From Winogradskyella sp. (GTDB lineage Bacteria > Bacteroidota > Bacteroidia > Flavobacteriales > Flavobacteriaceae): DNA of 38,291 nt. The notes beneath the pieces were generated by a model. That model was not told the DNA's origin. It saw only the letters and a list, made by a program, of their open reading frames with translations, and ran no database searches. A program made the position numbers and the translations under genes. Every line of letters starts with the position of its first letter. Within the stretch, counting starts at the first letter, position 1. Shown piece by piece: positions 34,001-38,291 of this stretch. The DNA lies in NCBI GenBank assembly GCA_013002225.1, contig JABDKL010000065.1, positions 1-38,291 of the forward strand, in the 5' to 3' direction.

Positions 34001-35883
34001 TTAGTATGTAATTCTATAGTGGTTACAGAAGCACAACCCGTAGAATCATTTTCTACTCTTATGAAAACATTCTGCAATTCACTTTCACTGTTTTGGTAAT
34101 TGCTTTCGTTTGCTATTGGATTTGCACCATTAACAGCATCCTCGTAGGTTTCATGAAAACTTATGTTAACATCAGTTAAACCCTGAAGGACGTCATCAAT
34201 TATAGATGTTAAGTCAAATTCTGCAAACCCGTTATGGTCCTCATCACAAGCATCAATATAGTGTCGAGCTGTATTTATAACCGGGTTTTCCAATACAACT
34301 ATATCTAATGTAGTTGTGCTTATACAGCCCGATTGCGGGTTTTGAACACTCACATAAACTTGTTCGTTTGCGCTAGAATTTACATATGGCATAGGAAGTG
34401 GGTTACTTCCAGAGGCTGCATCAATTGATGTGGCGTGATAGGTAACCACAAGATTGGGTTGACCATTGGTTATTTCATTATCTTTTACTGATAAATCAAT
34501 AGTGGTGTACCCATCGGCAGTTGCATCGTCGCATACCTCTAAGGGTGTTGGATTTACAATAGAGGGTAATGAATTTACAACTAAATCGAAAGTCGAAAAT
34601 GCTAAACATCCATTATCAATGTCTTCTATCCTTACAAAGGTAGTCTGAGGATTGGAAGTATTTTGTATTGGTGTTAAAATAGGATTTAATCCATTTTGTG
34701 CATCACTACTCGTAAAATGGTATGAAATGGTATAATTTGATGAAGGAACTGAAGCTAATACTTCGGCGTTTTTAGTATTTAAATCAAAAGTTTCAACACC
34801 ATCATTACTGGTATCGTCACAAATTTGATAATCTGAAACGGGCTCCGAAGTTTGAGTCGAACTTAATGTAATAGTGACCTCATCTTCAATTGTGCAATTT
34901 TCACCTGATAACGGAATTGAAATTTCAACTCTATAATTTCCAGATTGTGTCACGTCTAATGTGGTTTGCACAGCACCTGCAATTAAATTATTATCGAGGT
35001 ACCAGCTGTATGTAGCCTGAGGGTTTTCTATATTTCCATCAAGCAATACATTGGTAGCACAGGTAGTGACATCCTCGCCTAAATCTACAGCGGCATTAAA
35101 ACTGTTGCCCTCTATAAAAACTGCAGAATCATAATTCTCATCGGTTTGGTCGGCAATGACAAGTTTAATTTGATATTGCACATTGGGTTGAATAGTCGCT
35201 GTAGCAGAAAGTACTGCTGTTCTTCCATTATAGTTTGTATCACCAACATTATAACCACCGAAAAATTCTTCGTTTGAAGCATCACAGAATCCTACGATTT
35301 CGTCATGCACAGTATTTGTATTAACAGGTGTTGCTGTGCCAGGTACAATAGCAATGTTGGTATAGGGATTTCCACTTCCGGCTTCGCGAATTAAAAAGGC
35401 AAATCCGTCTGAGTATTGGCAAGGAAAATTACCATAATATTCTTCTGACGCCAGAATATAATTAAACTGTATGGTGTTAGAAATAGAGGTAAAATTGAAC
35501 TCGATTGATGTTGCGTTCAATGTATTTGAAATACCCAAGGCAGTTTCTAAATCTGTATCTGTTGTCCAGCTAGAGTTACCATCGTTTAGCGTTGTATTAT
35601 TCTGTGTGTTACCACCTGAGTTTGCATTACCTGTAGAAAGAACTATCCCATTCGCAAATGGAAAATTTGATTCACCACGTTCAAAATAACCATAACTACC
35701 AATTCCTACAGAGTTTCCATTGTTGGGTGATGAAATATTGTTGACATCGACACAGCCTTGTATAAGCGTGTTTTCTACTAAATTTTGTGGGGAGACAGTG
35801 TTGTCTATAGTAATTTGTTGTGAAAATAAGAGGGAACTAAAAAGGCAAATAAAAACTATTAGGAAGCGATTGATCCAATTCAT
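31057..35883 (-). CDS. Giant 11-repeat choice-of-anchor L surface protein with T9SS type-B C-terminus (copy B)
   Basis: A 1608-residue paralogue of the previous gene. The signal peptide runs to about residue 21 (SSLLFS, then QQ). The choice-of-anchor L domain (about 22-262) has NGIVLSTG and LASEEYYGNFPCQYSDGFAFLI. An Ig-like segment (270-345) leads to eleven repeats, C355 to residue 1389, all eleven recognisable. The 219-residue tail matches copy A position for position: YLWSTGETSAEI, a SprB-like segment and a type-B sorting domain (APKHMTPNGDGDFDTWH to GHFTLRR). Export by the type IX system is expected. The function (adhesion, gliding or polysaccharide binding) is inferred only. Confidence 0.9.
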   Translation of the reverse strand: MNWINRFLIVFICLFSSLLFSQQITIDNTVSPQNLVENTLIQGCVDVNNISSPNNGNSVGIGSYGYFERGESNFPFANGIVLSTGNANSGGNTQNNTTLNDGNSSWTTDTDLETALGISNTLNATSIEFNFTSISNTIQFNYILASEEYYGNFPCQYSDGFAFLIREAGSGNPYTNIAIVPGTATPVNTNTVHDEIVGFCDASNEEFFGGYNVGDTNYNGRTAVLSATATIQPNVQYQIKLVIADQTDENYDSAVFIEGNSFNAAVDLGEDVTTCATNVLLDGNIENPQATYSWYLDNNLIAGAVQTTLDVTQSGNYRVEISIPLSGENCTIEDEVTITLSSTQTSEPVSDYQICDDTSNDGVETFDLNTKNAEVLASVPSSNYTISYHFTSSDAQNGLNPILTPIQNTSNPQTTFVRIEDIDNGCLAFSTFDLVVNSLPSIVNPTPLEVCDDATADGYTTIDLSVKDNEITNGQPNLVVTYHATSIDAASGSNPLPMPYVNSSANEQVYVSVQNPQSGCISTTTLDIVVLENPVINTARHYIDACDEDHNGFAEFDLTSIIDDVLQGLTDVNISFHETYEDAVNGANPIANESNYQNSESELQNVFIRVENDSTGCASVTTIELHTNLLLTGTNINNISSCDVDNDNSEDFNLESIATGIINDLENVTVDFYETEADRDAQTNALDQSVTYTPQNNPQILYLYLASDTCNDVAEIEIILTSVDEFEPIADQTVCDEDQDGLTTTDLSQFDDEVTDSMSGFTVSYFLTEEDAEANENVLSNFYTNNTNPFTLFTRIQSNGTGCFDVNAFNITVLEAPVTSAPSPLIICDDDQDGYSIVNLSHAIPQVVTDTNERIISFHNSQTDADSNTNAITENNSYNAQTELIYIRVENTVTGCHSTETYSIIVNVLPVFQPIENYKICEDNSDDFADFIFNTKDAEILNGQPGKAVLYFRSQSDAENRINAIDKNNAYQNVSNPQTIYVRVENLTDQNCFGTSNFIIEVGTNPEYNQPSNWFVCDDASNDGFESFDLTTKAAEISQGISDNLSITFYTSAYNAENSISPLPDNFTNTVNPQQIYVQIDNGTICNSITSFMLNVIQVPEVNEAQPMVQCDTDYDGFVAFDLTQAEVDILDVRQDDIEINYFESMANVESHTNAISNPEDYINVSNPQTVFVKITNTISNCYVTVPIELSVNLPPPIQNFGEYQICENATNSFDLNEINDALMEESFNVLISYYSNETDAYTNTNSLDTNYTYQTTNDTLFARIEYSTTHCFYIYEFNLRVNPLPVANLPNGLMACDDDFDGILEFDLSTQDASVLGNQNPAQYHVSYYNSVLQAEEGTEPLETNYMAFDSEMIYARIENNSTGCYDVTQFEVTINPLPVININDQVICLDDLPLIVSANTNNTTDQYLWSTGETSAEITITQVGVYWVTVTSDFGCENTRTFSVSESEAATIEFTETIDFSDPNNITISVSGIGDYLYQLDNGEPQESPFFENVSLGYHTITVIDINGCSEVTEEVIVIDAPKHMTPNGDGDFDTWHISGVETLPGTVIYIYDRYGKLLKQLSATTAGWDGTYNGNKMPASDYWFLAKVQKDNESFEVKGHFTLRR
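31717..34821 (-). repeat. Array of 11 protein repeats in copy B
   Basis: Residues 355-1389, averaging 94 residues. Typical openings are CDDASNDG, CDEDHNG, CDEDQDG, CDDDQDG, CDTDYDG and CDDDFDG. The second Cys follows at about 65-75 residues, often as TGC. The units align one-to-one with those of copy A. Confidence 0.87.
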
Positions 35884-35957
35884 AAGTTTAAGTTAAGTTT
35901 ATTCTCTTGAGAGCTTAGATAGATTTGGGACTAACACTAACTCATCAAATAATGGGC

Positions 35958-35989
35958 TAAACCTAGACTTAAAATAGATAAAAAACAAA
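35958..35989 (-). promoter_or_regulatory. Candidate proximal promoter of the copy B gene
   Basis: On the minus strand, TTTG (35989-35986), a 20-base spacer and TAGGTTTA (35965-35958), one base from TAnnTTTG. It lies 74 bases before the ATG and downstream of the hairpin in the direction of transcription. Confidence 0.4.
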
Positions 35990-36050
35990 TAAACACGACG
36001 AAATACCTAAAACGTTAACATTTGTTGCGATTATTACCTTAAAGAATAAT

Positions 36051-36078
36051 AAAAAGACCTCCAGAGGAGGCCTTTTTC
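36051..36078 (-). terminator. Terminator or attenuator hairpin upstream of copy B
   Basis: Stem AAAAAG-A-CCTCC (36051-36062) / GGAGG-C-CTTTTT (36066-36077) with one mismatch and loop AGA. On the minus strand it ends in CTTTTTATTATT. It lies about 230 bases past the stop of the 591-residue gene and could end that transcript. Confidence 0.7.
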
Positions 36079-36242
36079 CCAAATTGAATTCATAAACATA
36101 TATACCATAACATATAAATGTCCTTAACCCGGAACTCAATTTCGTTATATAAAAAACTATGTAGTCATTGTCTGATCAAATCCAAAAAAGAATGAAATTT
36201 TCACTTTTGGTGAGGGAAAATAGACTAATCATTAATCTATTC

Positions 36243-36276
36243 TATAAAGATAGGACAAGTATTAATTAGCTACAAA
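36243..36276 (-). promoter_or_regulatory. Candidate distal promoter with 13-base motif, copy 2
   Basis: On the minus strand, TTTG (36276-36273), a 20-base spacer and TATCTTTA (36252-36245). The element includes the second copy of TATAAAGATAGGA (36243-36255, + strand). A transcript from here would run into the hairpin at 36051-36078 before reaching copy B. Confidence 0.35.
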
Positions 36277-36308
36277 AAAATAAGATGAAAGGACTAAAAA
36301 TTTAACAT

Positions 36309-38084
36309 TTAATAATTAACATACACCCAACCAATAATTGGTTTGTAATTTGAATCATTTAAGTTTAATATATAATAATAAGTGCCTACTGGTACCAGAT
36401 TTCCACTTGCATTAATTCCTTTGTTGATTAAACCTAGCCAAGGCTTATCATTATTGCCTTCAAAGACAATTTCACCATAACGATTGTAGATTTGCAGTTT
36501 ATGTTCTGTAAAAATATTATAAAGTCCTCCTATATTAAACCAGTCATTTATCGAATCATTATTTGGTGAAAATCCTTCCGGAATATTAGGTGGACAATTT
36601 TCTACATTTAATTGAAATTCTAAAATTTCGTAACAAGGTGGACGTTCTAGTCTTGCGTAGATGATGGTAGCGCTCGAACTATAATTACTTGGGTTTAGAA
36701 TACTATTTGTCTCATTCTCTAAATTGTTTAGGGACAAATAAAAGGCTATATCATCCTCGTTATAGGTAACACTTTCAAGTGAATCAAATAAATTAAAAGT
36801 TGCGTTGCCAAAACCTTTATTACAGTCTTTAAGTCCAGGCAAGACAGTTATTTCTGGAATAACCAATAACATAATTTCAGCAAAATCAGAATTATTTTCC
36901 TCGTTTGTTTCAGTTACTGTTCCTTCCATAGTTCCATTATCATCCACAATTGCATCGATACTAAAGCTTGAGTTTATTTCGTCAGGTATGGTTACAATTA
37001 CACTGCCACTTTCACTAGAGCCGATTGGTATAGCATTTTGTGTCTGGCTTTGTCCAACAAGTATATTGTTTATGTAAAAGGCAATTGGAGTATTTGAAGG
37101 TAAAACAGCGGTACTATTAAAATTATTAACTGTGTAGACGATTTCGACACGGTTGTCCCCACAGTCAGTATTATAATTATCAATTATTATGGTTGCATCT
37201 GGTAACTGGCTGTTTAACACCGTAATGATATTATTTACCATCACAAAATCCTGACCAGATGTTAATGTTATGGTTGCCGCCGTATCTCCAATGTTTATAT
37301 TATCCTGAATATTATATACATCAATATCCATATTATATAGATCTGTCGCTCCTGTAAAAGAATTAGTACCGTTAAATGCATTGTTAGGAGGATTTAATGG
37401 TAAATTACTTATAACATTACCATTAATAGTAAGCTGTTCGTTTATTGCCAGAGCACTATCACCTTCCCAGGCTATAAAACCAATTTTAGCGTCCTCATTA
37501 TCCAGAACATTAAGATTGTTTAAAGTAATATTGAGAATTGATGGGACGCTTTGTAAGCCATCATAAACATTGAGTTGATTAAGAGGTAAATTATCGTCCT
37601 GATAAATTATAGTTATAGCCCAACCTCCAAAATTTGTACCCGAACTACAAAAGGGGCCAATTACATCTGTTAGATCTAGGTCTGCTAGGGTGTATGTTGA
37701 GCTTTCAGAGGCTGCCACTATATCGGTAACGTCTGCGAAAGCAGCAAAAAAAACACGATTGCTGTCTAATGCATCGTCAAAGGAACGTTCAGCCATAACG
37801 GGAATTCCGTTAAGTGTAACATTTAAGTCGCCAGAACCAGAACCTGCCCAATATAAATAGGCAGCAATTACATTTTGAGTAGGGTTTAGATTAAGAAAAG
37901 CTGAAGAGGAGGTTTCAATAACACAAATGTTAGCTGGTCCGTTTTCTATAGTATTAAGTGTGTTACCAATAGCAGTATAATCGTACCTGCCATTAAATTG
38001 TTGAAACAAGGAAACATCCTGTGCAGATAATGTAGAAGTTATACAAAGTAACAGTAAGTACGATATGTAATTGAAGCGATTCAA
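36309..38084 (-). CDS. Secreted T9SS type-B protein with CARDB-like domain and TTG start
   Basis: A 591-residue exported protein with signal peptide YLLLLCITSTLSA (cut before QD). The N-terminal ~290 residues form a beta-sandwich-like region (VIAAYLYWAGSGSGDLNVTLNG, GTNFGGWAITIIYQDD, IGFIAWEGD) that I do not assign to a family. A CARDB-like segment follows (about 300-405; VEIVYTVNNFNSTAVLPSNTP). One diverged repeat of the adhesin type lies near 416-496. The C-terminus is a gliding-motility-associated domain (EGFSPNNDSINDWFNIGG) ending GWVYVNY and not in the -KR form of its neighbours. The start is TTG at 38084: no in-frame ATG lies between the upstream stop and the signal peptide. It ends well before the hairpin at 36051. 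Confidence 0.85.
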   Translation of the reverse strand: MNRFNYISYLLLLCITSTLSAQDVSLFQQFNGRYDYTAIGNTLNTIENGPANICVIETSSSAFLNLNPTQNVIAAYLYWAGSGSGDLNVTLNGIPVMAERSFDDALDSNRVFFAAFADVTDIVAASESSTYTLADLDLTDVIGPFCSSGTNFGGWAITIIYQDDNLPLNQLNVYDGLQSVPSILNITLNNLNVLDNEDAKIGFIAWEGDSALAINEQLTINGNVISNLPLNPPNNAFNGTNSFTGATDLYNMDIDVYNIQDNINIGDTAATITLTSGQDFVMVNNIITVLNSQLPDATIIIDNYNTDCGDNRVEIVYTVNNFNSTAVLPSNTPIAFYINNILVGQSQTQNAIPIGSSESGSVIVTIPDEINSSFSIDAIVDDNGTMEGTVTETNEENNSDFAEIMLLVIPEITVLPGLKDCNKGFGNATFNLFDSLESVTYNEDDIAFYLSLNNLENETNSILNPSNYSSSATIIYARLERPPCYEILEFQLNVENCPPNIPEGFSPNNDSINDWFNIGGLYNIFTEHKLQIYNRYGEIVFEGNNDKPWLGLINKGINASGNLVPVGTYYYILNLNDSNYKPIIGWVYVNY

Positions 38085-38121
38085 AGTAGTCTTTTGGATA
38101 CTCTAAATTACACTTTTTTAT

Positions 38122-38291
38122 TTACCTTTTTATGGCAAAATGGCTGGTAAATGTTCTGCCATCCTGCAGTGTAACTTTAAACCAATAGTCGGTAGCAGGC
38201 ATTTTAGCATTATTTAGTGTGCCATCCCAACCAACACTTAGAGGATCTAATTCTTTAATGAGTTTACCATAACGATTAAAAATTAAAATAG
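38122..38291 (-). CDS. C-terminal fragment of another T9SS type-B surface protein
   Basis: The last 55 residues of a gene that continues past the right edge: ILIFNRYGKLIKELDPLSVGW and so on to TSHFAIKR, with stop at 38122-38124. The pattern YGKLIKEL, GWDGT, MPATDYWF and HFAIKR is the end of the type-B (gliding-motility-associated) sorting domain and is closest to those of the choice-of-anchor L proteins here. The 591-residue gene starts 37 bases beyond its stop on the same strand. Confidence 0.88.
   Translation of the reverse strand, partial: ILIFNRYGKLIKELDPLSVGWDGTLNNAKMPATDYWFKVTLQDGRTFTSHFAIKR

Larger units (their letters stand above)
35884..36308. other. 425-base intergenic region upstream of copy B
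   Basis: The only gene-free stretch longer than 300 bases. It holds a terminator hairpin (36051-36078), two promoter-like pairs on the minus strand (35958-35989 and 36245-36276) and the second copy of the 13-base motif. I found no open frame with coding character and no tRNA in it. Confidence 0.7.

Noticed and set aside
26751-34821. Nucleotide-level tandem repeat or CRISPR-like array in the adhesin genes
   Set aside because: The periodicity is at the protein level (~94 codons); the DNA of the units is too diverged for direct repeats and there are no short regularly spaced identical repeats.
23664-38291. Adhesin cluster as a recent mobile element or prophage
   Set aside because: No integrase, transposase, tRNA target site or flanking direct repeat was seen, and base composition and promoter motifs look like the rest of the window.

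Overview
The window looks like a chromosomal segment from a member of the Flavobacteriaceae (phylum Bacteroidota). The DNA is AT-rich. Several genes are preceded by the Bacteroidota-type promoter element TAnnTTTG, in the best cases with TTTG about 19-21 bases upstream. Many products match families I know from flavobacteria (DUF4920 lipoprotein, stand-alone MnmD, a DnaJ with half a zinc finger, DUF6268 barrel, choice-of-anchor L proteins with type IX secretion C-termini). I cannot name the genus.

Layout. 1-5200: housekeeping genes in mixed orientation: the tail of a peptidase-like gene, a small membrane protein, a MazG/HisE-like pyrophosphohydrolase, ilvE, two small lipoproteins (DUF4920, YceI), mnmD and a TIGR01777 epimerase. 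5270-7200: grpE-dnaJ, followed by two hairpins. 7306-14780: seven tightly packed genes on the + strand, probably one operon: ABC ATPase, ABC permease, MscS channel, DUF6268 outer-membrane protein, an NtrC-like response regulator without a DNA-binding domain, a PPK2 polyphosphate kinase and a secreted M28 peptidase. 14855-23628: a DUF1624-type membrane acyltransferase-like protein, lysA with a divergent ACT-like protein, sucC, a small exported protein, a DUF1456 protein, a secreted esterase, a TerB-like protein and uvrB.

23664-38291: about 14.6 kb devoted to five tandem minus-strand genes for secreted proteins with type IX secretion type-B (gliding-motility-associated) C-terminal domains; the last is cut by the window edge. 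Three of them share an N-terminal choice-of-anchor L domain followed by a ~94-residue repeat that opens with CDxDxDG and carries a second Cys in a TGC-like motif. The repeat count is 2, 11 and 11. The two giant proteins (1612 and 1608 residues) both start repeat 1 at Cys355 and both have a 219-residue tail after the last repeat, and their repeats correspond unit for unit. They therefore look like whole-gene duplicates of an 11-repeat ancestor. This surface-protein array is the most unusual part of the window. It has no PorP/SprF-like partner gene inside the window.

No tRNA, rRNA, CRISPR array, transposase or integrase was seen. The only gene-free stretch longer than 300 bases is 35884-36308.
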